Origin: Microbacterium maritypicum MF109
Lineage (GTDB): Bacteria > Actinomycetota > Actinomycetes > Actinomycetales > Microbacteriaceae
Assembly: GCF_000455825.1 (NCBI RefSeq)
Contig: NZ_ATAO01000024.1
Location: 59,925-123,924 of the forward strand
Direction: 5' to 3'
Length of the DNA stretch: 64,000 nt
Position 1 is the first letter of the stretch. Each line of letters begins with the position of its first letter. The notes beneath the pieces are model-generated. The model did no database searches and was not told the DNA's origin. It saw only the letters and a list, made by a program, of their open reading frames with translations. This document shows, one piece after another, positions 49,900-58,574 of this stretch. The position numbers were made by a program, and so were the translations under genes.

Positions 49900-50795
49900 G
49901 CGCGAGTCTCCGTATCGGTGGGATTCGTGTCGATGGATTCCGCGGCATCGGCGACGCGCAGGACGTGGTTGTCGATCAGACGGGCGGCGCCCACGTGCGC
50001 GGCGACCGCGAGAAGGGCGTCACGGTCGACACGAGCGAGGGGGCGGAGCGTCTCGGCGTCTCGGAGTTCGAGGTACTCGGGGTCGATCTCCGCCTCGCCG
50101 AGCACGTCGCGCGCGGCGGAGAGGATGCTGCCCGCGTCGCGGTCACCCGCCTCGAGTATCGCGAGCCCGGCGTCGAGGGCGCGGTTCAGCGCCACCGCCT
50201 GTGCACGAGCGGCGGAGTCGAGGTAGACGTTCCGCGAGCTCATGGCGAGTCCGTCCGCCTCCCGCACGATGGGGCACGCCACGATCCGCACATCGAGATC
50301 GAGGTCGCGCGCGACGCGACGCACGACGAGCACCTGCTGCGCATCCTTCTGCCCGAAATAGGCGGTGTCGGGACGGACGATGCCGAACAGCTTCGTGACG
50401 ACCGTGGCGACGCCGTCGAAGTGGTGCGCCCCACGGCTCGCGCCGTCGAGAACGTCGGTGAGACCTGCGACGTGGATGTTCGTCGCGAACCCGTCGGGAT
50501 AGATCTCGGACGCGTCCGGAGCGAAGAGGATGTCGACCCCCTCGGCTTCGGCGAGCGCGGCATCGCGAGCCTCATCGCGCGGATACGCACCGAGGTCTTC
50601 GGTGGCGCTGAACTGGGTCGGGTTGACGAAGAGCGAGACGACGACGAGGTCAGATCCTTCGCGCGCGGTGCGCATGAGGGAGAGATGACCGTCGTGGAAG
50701 GCGCCCATGGTGGGAACGAGGCCGACCGTCTTGCTCTCGGATCTGGCGTCGCGGATCGCGGCCCGGACCTCGGGGATCGTGCGGAGGATTCTCAT
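49896..50795 (-). CDS. panC: Pantothenate synthetase (pantoate-beta-alanine ligase)
   Basis: This is a 299-residue ATP-dependent ligase. The nucleotide-binding motif LVPTMGAFHDGHLSLMRTA holds the HxGH histidines, followed by SLFVNPTQF, GQKDAQQVLVVRR and MSSRNVYL. It condenses pantoate with beta-alanine. It overlaps both neighbours by four bases. Confidence 0.97.
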   Translation of the reverse strand: MRILRTIPEVRAAIRDARSESKTVGLVPTMGAFHDGHLSLMRTAREGSDLVVVSLFVNPTQFSATEDLGAYPRDEARDAALAEAEGVDILFAPDASEIYPDGFATNIHVAGLTDVLDGASRGAHHFDGVATVVTKLFGIVRPDTAYFGQKDAQQVLVVRRVARDLDLDVRIVACPIVREADGLAMSSRNVYLDSAARAQAVALNRALDAGLAILEAGDRDAGSILSAARDVLGEAEIDPEYLELRDAETLRPLARVDRDALLAVAAHVGAARLIDNHVLRVADAAESIDTNPTDTETRA

Positions 50796-51568
50796 GCGTG
50801 CGACTCCTCGGTTTTCGTGATGGGGGTGCTGGCAGCAGGGCGCGCGGCGATCGCACGCGTGGCTGCAGCGAGCGCGTCGAACAGATCGGAGAGGTCGAGC
50901 TCTTCGGCGGCAGCGCGTTGGCGCGCGACCGTCGCCTCGTCGCCGCGGGCGATGGGCCCGGTCAGGACAGGTGCGGCGCCGTTCGTCGCCCAGTTCTCGA
51001 CCGTCCGGCGGACCAGCGGGGCCAGGAGCGCCCGCGCTTCGTCGTGGGGGATGCCTGCCGCCGAGGCCAGGCCTTCCGCGGCGTCGAGCACGGTGAGGAC
51101 GAAGTTCGAGGCGAAGGACGCGGCCGCGTGATAGCTCGCGCGCTGCGCGTCGTCGACCGCGAACGGACGCGCACCGAGGGCGACGGCGAGCTGTTCCCCG
51201 ATGCGACGCGCTTCTGGTGTGCGGCCGGCGATCGCGGCACCGATGCCACGGAACACCTCGGGGCCCTCCGCGCCGGTGAAGGTCTGCAGCGGATGGAGGC
51301 TGAAGTCCACATCCGTGAGCGCAGTCGCGCCGGAGACGTGTCCGAGGAAGCGCGTGTGGGACCGGGCCACGGCCGCAGCCTCGGCAATGACCGCATCAGG
51401 GACGCACAGGAGCACGATATCCGCATCCGGGATCCGTTCGTCGCGTCCGATCGGGCCGAGCACCTCGATCTCCGCCGCCCGTAGAGCCCGCACGAGTACG
51501 CGTCCGAGACGGCCGGCGCCGACGATGGCGATGGTCGTCCCTGGTGCGAGAGAGGCGGATGCGTGCAT
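50792..51568 (-). CDS. Rossmann-like and DUF2520 domain protein in the pan operon
   Basis: This is a 258-residue protein. The N-terminal NADP-binding fold has TIAIVGAGRLGRVLVRAL and DIVLLCVPDAVIAEAA. The DUF2520 C-terminal helical domain includes SLHPLQTFTG, ASYHAAASFASNFVLTVLDAAEGL and NGAAPVLTGPIARGD. The overall architecture equals ketopantoate reductase or F420/NADP reductases. It is first of an overlapping pan operon that lacks a recognisable panE, so it may supply the ketopantoate-to-pantoate step; that is inference. Spacer 51569-51763 shows no gene. Confidence 0.85.
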   Translation of the reverse strand: MHASASLAPGTTIAIVGAGRLGRVLVRALRAAEIEVLGPIGRDERIPDADIVLLCVPDAVIAEAAAVARSHTRFLGHVSGATALTDVDFSLHPLQTFTGAEGPEVFRGIGAAIAGRTPEARRIGEQLAVALGARPFAVDDAQRASYHAAASFASNFVLTVLDAAEGLASAAGIPHDEARALLAPLVRRTVENWATNGAAPVLTGPIARGDEATVARQRAAAEELDLSDLFDALAAATRAIAARPAASTPITKTEESHA

Positions 51569-51763
51569 GTCGATTCCCCGGCCGGATCACGCGGTTCGGG
51601 TGCCAGAAGTATCCGCCTCGCGCAGCATCCAATCCAAATCGGGGAGCAGAACGACAACACTTTCACGGAGGAAGGTTGTTCATCTGCGCGATAAATTCGC
51701 TCGAAGATTGGCTTTTCGCCCTCCGTGGGATCGACGGCGCCAGAGGCGCAGGAAGAGCGATCG

Positions 51764-51847
51764 CTACTTCCGGCTCCTTCGCCTCATGACGATGGAGATG
51801 GCACTGAGCACCGCGAGAAAGATCAGCGTGAACCACATGATTTCCAC
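51764..51847 (-). CDS. Possible 27-residue membrane microprotein
   Basis: A short frame encodes MEIMWFTLIFLAVLSAISIV followed by MRRRSRK, one clean membrane helix with a positive cytoplasmic tail. The start is GTG 51847 after GGTGGAAC; ATG 51838 is an alternative. It sits upstream of the pan operon on the same strand, separated by about 195 bp. Size and composition fit a real small protein, but nothing else proves it. Confidence 0.35.
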   Translation of the reverse strand: MEIMWFTLIFLAVLSAISIVMRRRSRK

Positions 51848-51933
51848 GGTTCCACCATACGCACGCCTCTCAATCGCGCGGCACCGAGTCGAGCAACCCG
51901 GGAAGAGCGCGTCGAGGTCGTCACGCCGCAGCG

Positions 51934-52232
51934 TCAGCATCCGGCCGATCCCTGCCGTTCTATCTCGTCGCGGCTGCCGTGACGGGCATGGGATTCGGCA
52001 CGGCGTTCTCGGGAGTCGTGGCGTCGCTGGCACCGCGGATCCCGGCGACGCAGCGCGCCGACACGTTCGCCGTGATCTACCTGCTGGCCGCCTCGCGTTC
52101 GGAGTGCCGGCGGTCATCGCCGGCTCGCTGGTCGGAGTCGTCGGCCTCGAAACGGTGTGCGTGGGGTACGGGATCGTCGTGATCGCACTGGCCGGGATCG
52201 CCTTCGCGCTGCGTATGCGCCGCGCGGCATAG
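51934..52232 (+). pseudogene. MFS transporter C-terminal remnant, frameshifted
   Basis: Two frames join into an MFS tail. 51934-52095 reads FYLVAAAVTGMGFGTAFSGVVASLAPRIPATQRADTFAVIYLLA (in parts). From about 52096 a different frame reads AFGVPAVIAGSLVGVVG and GYGIVVIALAGIAFALRM to 52232. The first nine helices are missing and a small deletion breaks the frame, so the gene is dead. Confidence 0.8.
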
Positions 52233-52247
52233 AAGCTCGGGCGCCGC

Positions 52248-53252
52248 TCAGCGCACGACGAGCTCGGGGGTGATCAGTGCGTGCGCCGACCCCGCCTGCA
52301 GGGTGCGCGGGGCGACGATCTCGCCCGTCGGCCCCATCAGGAGTTCGAGGACCGCCGTCGCCACATCCTCCGGACGCTGCTCGACGCTCGAGAAGCCCAG
52401 CGCCTCGGCGGTCGGCGTGTTGTCGAAGCCGATCACCGGCAGCGAGAGCCCCGCGGCGGCGACCGCCAGCAGCGCGCCCACAGCGAGCGAGTCGCTGGCG
52501 CACACCAGGGCATCCGGTGCCGGCCCCGCGGCGAGCGCCGCATCGACGACGGCGCGGGCGAACGGAACCCCCTCCTCCGCCGTCAACCGCGCGCCCTGGA
52601 CTCCTGCCGCGGCCATCGCCTCGCGCCAGCCGCGCTCCCGGTCGTCACCCGTGCCCGATCCCGTCGGCCATCCGAGGAACGCGACGCTGCTGCCGTGGGT
52701 CAGCGCGTGCTCGGTCGCGGCGCGCGTTCCCGCGGCGCCGTCGACATCGACCCAGAGGTGGCGCGGGTCGGCGATGTCGTCCTCCCCCCACGGCCGACCG
52801 AACGAGATGAAGGGCAGCCCGTCCTGATCGAGGCTGCGCACGCGCGGATCGTCGCGCGAGGTGCCGGTGATGATCGCAGCGTCGATCTCCGACCCCTCCC
52901 AGAGCTCCGACAGTCTCTGGATCTCTTCTTCCCGGGTGCGTGCGGCATAGACGAGCATCCGCATCCCCCGCTCGCTCGCGCGCTCGGTGATCGCGTGCAC
53001 GAAGCGGTCGAGGACGACGCCGGAGATCCCGCCGAGGTACGGATCGAGGCGGATGCCGATCGTCGAGCTGCGCCGCAACCGCAGCTGTCGCGCGGCCGCG
53101 TGACGTCGGTAGCCGAGCTCGTGGATCGCCGCGATGACACGCTCTCTGGTCGCCGGGCGGACGATGTCGGGAGTGTTGAGCACGTTCGAGACCGTCTGCC
53201 GGGAGACGCCCGCGCGCTCGGCGACGTCTTCGACGGTCGGCGCCTTCGCCAT
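52248..53252 (-). CDS. LacI family transcriptional regulator of importer 4
   Basis: This is a 334-residue repressor. The HTH (TVEDVAERAGVSRQTVSNVLNTPD) is followed by the hinge RRHAAARQLRLRRSSTIG and a sugar-binding-like effector domain (FISFGRPWGEDD, ALVCASDSLAVGALLAV, PVIGFDNTPTAEALGFSSVEQRPED). ATG 53252 follows GAGGAGG. It is divergent from an ABC importer operon with a symmetric operator between them, the usual local-repressor arrangement. Confidence 0.92.
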   Translation of the reverse strand: MAKAPTVEDVAERAGVSRQTVSNVLNTPDIVRPATRERVIAAIHELGYRRHAAARQLRLRRSSTIGIRLDPYLGGISGVVLDRFVHAITERASERGMRMLVYAARTREEEIQRLSELWEGSEIDAAIITGTSRDDPRVRSLDQDGLPFISFGRPWGEDDIADPRHLWVDVDGAAGTRAATEHALTHGSSVAFLGWPTGSGTGDDRERGWREAMAAAGVQGARLTAEEGVPFARAVVDAALAAGPAPDALVCASDSLAVGALLAVAAAGLSLPVIGFDNTPTAEALGFSSVEQRPEDVATAVLELLMGPTGEIVAPRTLQAGSAHALITPELVVR

Positions 53253-53276
53253 CGCACCTCCTCGTTCACGCCCGGG

Positions 53277-53333
53277 TTGACACTTCCCGCGACTCCCGCT
53301 TAGCCTATTCCACGCAGAGTTTGATCGTTCAAA
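53277..53333 (+). promoter_or_regulatory. Promoter and LacI operator of importer 4
   Basis: TTGACA (53277-53282) and TAGCCT (53301-53306) are 18 bp apart. Downstream, TTTGA-TCGT-TCAAA (53320-53333) is an inverted repeat in an otherwise GC-rich region and is the likely LacI site. Confidence 0.65.
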
Positions 53334-53402
53334 TTTCTGCGACGAACCCGCACGGTCCTCCCGAGGCCGTCGCCCGCAGTGACTCATCAAAGGAGAGAGA
53401 CC

Positions 53403-54653
53403 ATGACACGGCACACCACTCGCGCAGTCCTCGGCACCGGGGCGGTGCTGCTCACGAGCGCGCTCGTGCTCACCGGCTGCGGCTCCGGTTTCGCCGGAGA
53501 CGACACCAAGGCCGACGGCGAGGGGCTCACCTCCTCCGACGACGCGCTCACGGTGCTGATCGGCTCGTCCGGTGACGCCGAGACATCCGCTGTGCAGTCC
53601 GCCGTCGACGCCTGGTCGGCCGAATCCGGCATCAAGGCGAAGGTGCAGACCGCGACCAACCTCGACCAGGAGCTGTCGCAGGGCTTCGCCGCCGGCGACC
53701 CGGCCGACCTGTTCTACCTCTCCGCCGACCAGGCTTCGGGCTACGCGGCCAACGGATCGCTCAAGGCCTACGGCGACGAACTCGCCAACAAGGACGACTT
53801 CTACCCGTCGCTCGTCGAGAACTTCACGGTCGACGGCACGTTCTACTGCGCGCCCAAGGACTTCTCCACCCTGTCGCTCATCATCAACACGCAGATGTGG
53901 ACCGACGCCGGGCTCACCGACGCCGACCTCCCGAAGACCTGGGACGACCTCTCCGCGGTGGCGCAGAAGCTCACGACCGCGGATCACGTCGGTCTCGCCT
54001 TCGGCGCCGAGTACCAGCGCGTGGGTGTCTTCATGGCACAGGCGGGCGGCGGTCTCGTCGACGACGGCACGGTCATCGCCGACGATGCCGCCAACGTCGA
54101 GGCCCTGGACTACGTGAAGTCGCACCTCGTCGACGGCACGTTCGCGTACGCCAAGGATGTCGGGGCCGGATGGGGCGGCGAAGCGCTCGGCAAGCAGTCC
54201 GCCGCCATGGTGATCGAGGGCAACTGGATCACCGGAGCGCTCTCGAACGACTACAGCAGCCTGCAGTACACGGTCGCCGAGCTTCCCGAGGGCGCCGCCA
54301 GCAAGGGCACGCTGCAGTTCACGAACTGCTGGGGCATGGCTGCCGACAGCCCGAACCAGCAGGCCGCCCTCGACCTGGTCGAGTACCTGACGAGCGCCGA
54401 CAGCCAGCTCGCCTTCTCGAAGGCATTCGGTCCGATGCCGTCCATCAAGTCCGCCGCCGCGGACTGGACCTCGGCGAACCCCGAGCTGGAGCCGTTCCTC
54501 GCAGGCGCGGAGTACGCGCAGTTCCCGCCGAACCAGGCCGGGACCGCCGACGTCATCGCCGACTTCAACTCGCAGCTCGAGTCGCTGAAGACGTCCGACC
54601 CGAAGACGATCCTCGACTCCGTCCAGTCGAACCTCGAAGCGGTCGTCAAGTAG
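53403..54653 (+). CDS. Extracellular solute-binding lipoprotein (importer 4)
   Basis: This is a 416-residue lipoprotein. The signal MTRHTTRAVLGTGAVLLTSA ends with lipobox LTGC (about residues 24-27). The mature domain has ALTVLIGSSGDAETSAVQSAVDAWSAESG, DPADLFYLSADQASGYA and GWGGEALGKQSAAMVIEGNW, typical of CUT1 sugar-binding proteins. ATG 53403 follows AGGAGAGAG. It is first gene of SBP-permease-permease-glycosidase. Confidence 0.93.
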   Translation: MTRHTTRAVLGTGAVLLTSALVLTGCGSGFAGDDTKADGEGLTSSDDALTVLIGSSGDAETSAVQSAVDAWSAESGIKAKVQTATNLDQELSQGFAAGDPADLFYLSADQASGYAANGSLKAYGDELANKDDFYPSLVENFTVDGTFYCAPKDFSTLSLIINTQMWTDAGLTDADLPKTWDDLSAVAQKLTTADHVGLAFGAEYQRVGVFMAQAGGGLVDDGTVIADDAANVEALDYVKSHLVDGTFAYAKDVGAGWGGEALGKQSAAMVIEGNWITGALSNDYSSLQYTVAELPEGAASKGTLQFTNCWGMAADSPNQQAALDLVEYLTSADSQLAFSKAFGPMPSIKSAAADWTSANPELEPFLAGAEYAQFPPNQAGTADVIADFNSQLESLKTSDPKTILDSVQSNLEAVVK

Positions 54654-54655
54654 CC

Positions 54656-55777
54656 ATGGCGATCAAGGCAGCGCCTCGCCGCGGCAGGGCCTCCGGGCTC
54701 CGCCGCGGCGAGGCGGCAGCCGGATGGCTGTTCACGGCGCCGGTGATCGTGATCCTCGGCGTCTTCCTCCTCATCCCCGTCCTCATGGCGCTCTGGGTGA
54801 GCGTCTCGGACTGGGGCGGTCGCGGCAGCCCCCTCTCCGGTTCGGTCTCGTTCGTCGGCGCCGACAACTTCGCCGCCGTCCTCACCGACGGCGGTCTCGC
54901 GACCAAGGATTTCGGCACATCGCTGCGCAACAACGCCTGGTACGTGCTGCTCGTCGTCCCGCTGCAGACCGCGCTCGCGCTGTTCCTCGCGATCCTCGTG
55001 AACCGCGCCATGCTCCGCGGCCGGGGATTCTTCCGCACCGCCTATTACTTCCCCTCCGTGACCAGCACCGTCGCGATCACCGTGCTGTGGATGTTCCTGT
55101 TCACCTCGAGCGGAGCCGTCAACGATGTGCTCTCCTGGTTCGGCATCAACGGCCCCAACTGGTTCAACGATCCACGCGGCATCCTGCATCTGGCGCTCGG
55201 CACGGTCGGCGTCGATGCCGGCCCCGCGGCCCTCACCCAGGGCGGCACGCTCGGAGTGTCGTGGTGGGAATGGCTCGCCGGCCCCTCTGTCGCGATGAGC
55301 GCGTACATCCTGATGGCGATCTTCACGACCTCCGGAACGTTCATGCTCATCTTCCTCGCCGGTCTTCAGAACCTCGGCGCCGACGTCGACGAGGCCGCCA
55401 TGATGGACGGCGCGAACGGCTGGCAGCGGTTCTGGCGCATCACGTTGCCCCAGCTGCGCCCGACCCTGTTCACCGTGCTCACCCTCGGCCTCATCGGCTG
55501 CTGGCAGGTGTTCGACCAGATCTACACGGGCACCAGGGGAGCACCGAGCAAGACCACGCTCACCCCGGCCTACCTCTCGTACCAGACCGCGTTCCAGAAC
55601 CAGGAGTGGGGGCAGGGAGCGGCTATCGCGTTCATCCTGTTCGTCATCATCGTGATCTTCACGCTCCTGCAGCGATGGGTGCTGCGTGATCGGCCGGTCT
55701 CGAAGCGTCGCATCCGCGCGTACGCGTCCTCGTCCTCGTACGCGTCATCGTCCTCGTCGAAGGGAGCCTCGTCATGA
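54656..55777 (+). CDS. Carbohydrate ABC transporter permease, MalF type (importer 4)
   Basis: This is a 373-residue CUT1 permease, longer than usual. An extra loop (about 175-210) precedes helix 4, and a serine-rich tail (RAYASSSSYASSSSSKGASS) comes from a short coding repeat at about 55720-55765. The EAA loop is DEAAMMDGANGWQRFWRITLP. It starts 2 bp after the SBP stop and overlaps the next permease by four bases. Confidence 0.92.
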   Translation: MAIKAAPRRGRASGLRRGEAAAGWLFTAPVIVILGVFLLIPVLMALWVSVSDWGGRGSPLSGSVSFVGADNFAAVLTDGGLATKDFGTSLRNNAWYVLLVVPLQTALALFLAILVNRAMLRGRGFFRTAYYFPSVTSTVAITVLWMFLFTSSGAVNDVLSWFGINGPNWFNDPRGILHLALGTVGVDAGPAALTQGGTLGVSWWEWLAGPSVAMSAYILMAIFTTSGTFMLIFLAGLQNLGADVDEAAMMDGANGWQRFWRITLPQLRPTLFTVLTLGLIGCWQVFDQIYTGTRGAPSKTTLTPAYLSYQTAFQNQEWGQGAAIAFILFVIIVIFTLLQRWVLRDRPVSKRRIRAYASSSSYASSSSSKGASS

Positions 55778-56616
55778 GGCGGCTCTCGTCGAAGCAGCTG
55801 ACCTGGCAGATCGCGCTCTACGCGCTGCTGATCATCCTCGCGGTCATCTACATCTATCCCTTCCTGATCCAGGTCGCGACGAGCTTCAAGACCGATGAGG
55901 ATGCCGCGTCCAGTGGGATCACGCTCATCCCCGACGTGTGGACGTTCGCCGCGTACGAGCGCCTGTTCCGCAACTCCGACTTCCCCTCGTGGTTCGTGAA
56001 CAGCGCGATCGTGACGATCTTCGTCACGGCCGGGCGCGTGTTCTTCAACTCGCTCGCCGGGTACGCACTGGCTCGACTCCGCTTCCGCGGGCGGGGTGTC
56101 GTCTTCGCCGCCCTGGTCGCCGTGATGTCGGTGCCGACCGTCGTGCTGCTGATCCCCAAGTTCCTCGTGATCAACCAGCTCGGCATCTTCAACTCGTATG
56201 CCGGGATGATCCTGCCGCTGCTCGTCGACGCGGCAGGGGTGTTCATCATGAAGAACTTCTTCGAGTCGATCCCCGAGTCGGTCGAGGAGCAGGCCCGCAT
56301 CGACGGTGCCGGCACGTTCCGGCTGTTCTGGTCGGTGGTGCTGCCGATGGCGACGCCGGCGCTCGTGACGATTGTGATCCTGTCGTTCCAGGGCTCCTGG
56401 AACGAGCTCAGCCACTTCATCGTGTCCACCAACGACCCCGCCCTGACGACCCTGACCAAGGGCGTCGCATCCCTGGCCAGCGGCGGACTCAGCCAGGGCA
56501 CCCAGTACCCGCTCAAGCTGGCGGCCGCACTCATCATGACGATCCCCGTCGCCGTGATGTTCTTCGTCTTCCAGCGCCGCATCATGAACTCCACAGAAGG
56601 AGCCGTCAAGGAATGA
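55774..56616 (+). CDS. Carbohydrate ABC transporter permease, MalG type (importer 4)
   Basis: This is a 280-residue CUT1 permease whose first helix is IALYALLIILAVIYIYPFLI. The EAA loop is VEEQARIDGAGTFRLFWSVVLP. The C-terminus EGAVKE is close to the MalG-type tail. ATGA overlaps occur at both ends. Confidence 0.93.
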   Translation: MRRLSSKQLTWQIALYALLIILAVIYIYPFLIQVATSFKTDEDAASSGITLIPDVWTFAAYERLFRNSDFPSWFVNSAIVTIFVTAGRVFFNSLAGYALARLRFRGRGVVFAALVAVMSVPTVVLLIPKFLVINQLGIFNSYAGMILPLLVDAAGVFIMKNFFESIPESVEEQARIDGAGTFRLFWSVVLPMATPALVTIVILSFQGSWNELSHFIVSTNDPALTTLTKGVASLASGGLSQGTQYPLKLAAALIMTIPVAVMFFVFQRRIMNSTEGAVKE

Positions 56617-58478
56617 CCCCCACCCCGCCCCTCCAGCCGCTGCTGGACGACGCCGTGATCATGCTCGAGGCACCGACCCAGGCATGGTCCGACGATGTCG
56701 GCCGCATGGGCACCGCTCCGATCCACGGCATCTACCACGGCGACGTGCGACACATCCGGAGCATCGAGACCACGGTCGACGGCACCGCGCTCGAATCCAT
56801 CGGATGCACGTCGCCGGTGCCGCAGCAGGCGCTCCTGACGGATCTGCTCCGCGGGCTCGACGACGAATCGGCCGATCCGAAGGTGCGGATGGATCGCGAC
56901 CGGCGGGTCGCCGCCGGTGCCTTCTCCGAGCGGATCACGGTCGCGTCACACCTCGGCACCCCGGTTCCGATGACCCTCACCGTGCGCATGGTCCCGGGCT
57001 TCGCGCCGATGCAGCAGGTCAAGGCCGGGCTCGCCGCCGATGCGGCCTGGACCTGGGACGGATCCGTCTGCCGCGCGGGAGAGGCGTCGTTCGCGCTCAC
57101 CGCCCCCGAGGCCACGGTGGCCGAGGACGGAGACGCCCTGGTGCTGCGGTGGGATGTGGTGGTCCCACCGCGAGGCTCTGCCGCCGTGGTCTGGACGGTT
57201 GACCTCGACGACCCCTCCCTCGTCGTCACCGCCGCGCTGCCGTCGCGCGCGCCGCAGCCGACCGTTCCCGCCGACTCGCGCGCGGCGCGCTGGATGAAGC
57301 AGGCGGCCGCGGATCTCTCCGCGCTCCGCCTCGCCCTGCCCGCGCACCCGGAGGACGCGTTCTACGCCGCCGGAGCGCCCTGGTTCTTCACGCTGTTCGG
57401 ACGGGACTCGCTCTGGGCCGCACGGCTCGCGCTCGCGATCGACCCCGACATGGCGGCCTCCACCCTGCGCGTGCTGGCGCGCCTGCAGGGCACCGCGCAC
57501 GATGCGTCGACGGCCGAGGCTCCGGGCAAGATCGCGCACGAGCTGCGGAGCGGCGCCCTCTCGCTGCCCAACGAGGGCGTGCATCTGCCGCCGCTGTACT
57601 ACGGCACCGTCGACGCGACTCCGCTCTGGGTCTGCCTGCTCGCCGACGCCCATGCCGAGGGGATGTCCGAGCGCGAGGTGCGGGCATTGCTCCCGGCTCT
57701 TCGGGCGGCGCTCACCTGGATGACGGTGCACGGCGACGCGTCGGGCAGCGGCTTCATCGACTATGCGGACGAGTCGGGCCACGGCCTCGCGAACCAGGGG
57801 TGGAAGGACTCTGGCGACTCGATCCAGTGGCGCGACGGGCGCCTGGCCGAGGGCCCCATCGCGCTGAGCGAGGTGCAGGGCTACGCCTACGAAGCCGCCA
57901 TCCGTGGTGCCGACCTGCTCGACACGTTCGGTGAACCCGGCGCGGCCGAGCTCCGTACGTGGGCCGCAGATCTTCGCTCACGCTTCCGCGCCGCCTACTG
58001 GGTGACCACGCCCGAGGGCCGCTACCCGGCCATCGCCCTCGACGCGCACGGCGCCCCTGTCGACACCCTCACGAGCAACATCGGACACCTGATCGGCACC
58101 GGCATCCTCGACCCGGAGGAGGAACAGGCCTGTGCGGCGCTGCTGACCGCACCGAGCATGTCGAGCGGCTACGGCATCCGCACGATGTCGACCGAAGCCG
58201 CCGGCTACTGGCCGCTGAGCTATCACGGCGGCAGCGTCTGGGCACATGACACCGCGATCGCCGTGCACGGCATGATGCGCGCCGGGCTCGACACCGACGC
58301 GCGGATGGTCGCCGAGCAGCTGCTCGACCTCGCGGAGGGCTTCGAGTACCGCGTTCCCGAGCTGCACGCGGGCGATGCCCTCGTTCCCGGTGGCGCGCCC
58401 CTTCCCTATCCCGCGGCCTGCCGCCCGCAGGCATGGTCGGCCGCAGCCGCGGTCGTCGTCGCGCAGGCTCTGAGCTGA
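56613..58478 (+). CDS. Glycogen-debranching-type (amylo-alpha-1,6-glucosidase-like) glycosidase
   Basis: This is a 621-residue cytoplasmic protein with no signal peptide. The N-terminal beta-sandwich domain (about 1-225) resembles the debranching-enzyme N-domain (LEAPTQAWSDDVGRMGTAPIHGIYHGDVRHIRSIETTVDG). The C-terminal (alpha/alpha)6 barrel has APWFFTLFGRDSLWAARLAL, QGWKDSGDSIQWRDG and GYGIRTMSTEAAGYWPLSYHGGSVWAHDTAIAVHGM. It is translationally coupled to importer 4, so it probably trims the imported oligosaccharide. The exact bond specificity is unknown. Confidence 0.82.
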   Translation: MTPTPPLQPLLDDAVIMLEAPTQAWSDDVGRMGTAPIHGIYHGDVRHIRSIETTVDGTALESIGCTSPVPQQALLTDLLRGLDDESADPKVRMDRDRRVAAGAFSERITVASHLGTPVPMTLTVRMVPGFAPMQQVKAGLAADAAWTWDGSVCRAGEASFALTAPEATVAEDGDALVLRWDVVVPPRGSAAVVWTVDLDDPSLVVTAALPSRAPQPTVPADSRAARWMKQAAADLSALRLALPAHPEDAFYAAGAPWFFTLFGRDSLWAARLALAIDPDMAASTLRVLARLQGTAHDASTAEAPGKIAHELRSGALSLPNEGVHLPPLYYGTVDATPLWVCLLADAHAEGMSEREVRALLPALRAALTWMTVHGDASGSGFIDYADESGHGLANQGWKDSGDSIQWRDGRLAEGPIALSEVQGYAYEAAIRGADLLDTFGEPGAAELRTWAADLRSRFRAAYWVTTPEGRYPAIALDAHGAPVDTLTSNIGHLIGTGILDPEEEQACAALLTAPSMSSGYGIRTMSTEAAGYWPLSYHGGSVWAHDTAIAVHGMMRAGLDTDARMVAEQLLDLAEGFEYRVPELHAGDALVPGGAPLPYPAACRPQAWSAAAAVVVAQALS

Positions 58479-58485
58479 AGCGGGT

Positions 58486-58574
58486 CGATCGGCTGAGCGG
58501 GGCGATCGGCTGAGCGGTCGGCGGTTGGGCGGTCGGCGGTTGGGCGGTCGGCGGGGTTCGGCCTCAGCCGATCG
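58486..58574. terminator. Symmetric region with 15-bp repeats between convergent genes
   Basis: CGATCGGCTGAG occurs at 58486-58497 and 58503-58514, and its reverse complement CTCAGCCGATCG at 58563-58574. Between them are three GCGGTCGGCGGTTGG units (58514-58555, the last partial). The hairpin can end both the glycosidase transcript and hutI, whose stop codon lies in the right arm. Confidence 0.6.

Noticed and set aside
51544..51789. 81-codon plus-strand frame
   Set aside because: It begins inside the DUF2520 gene on the opposite strand, is Arg/Gly-rich, and has no ribosome site or domain.
52248..54125. Extension of the LacI frame upstream through the promoter and into the SBP gene
   Set aside because: ATG 53252 has a strong Shine-Dalgarno and starts right at the HTH; the upstream part is antisense to the binding-protein gene.
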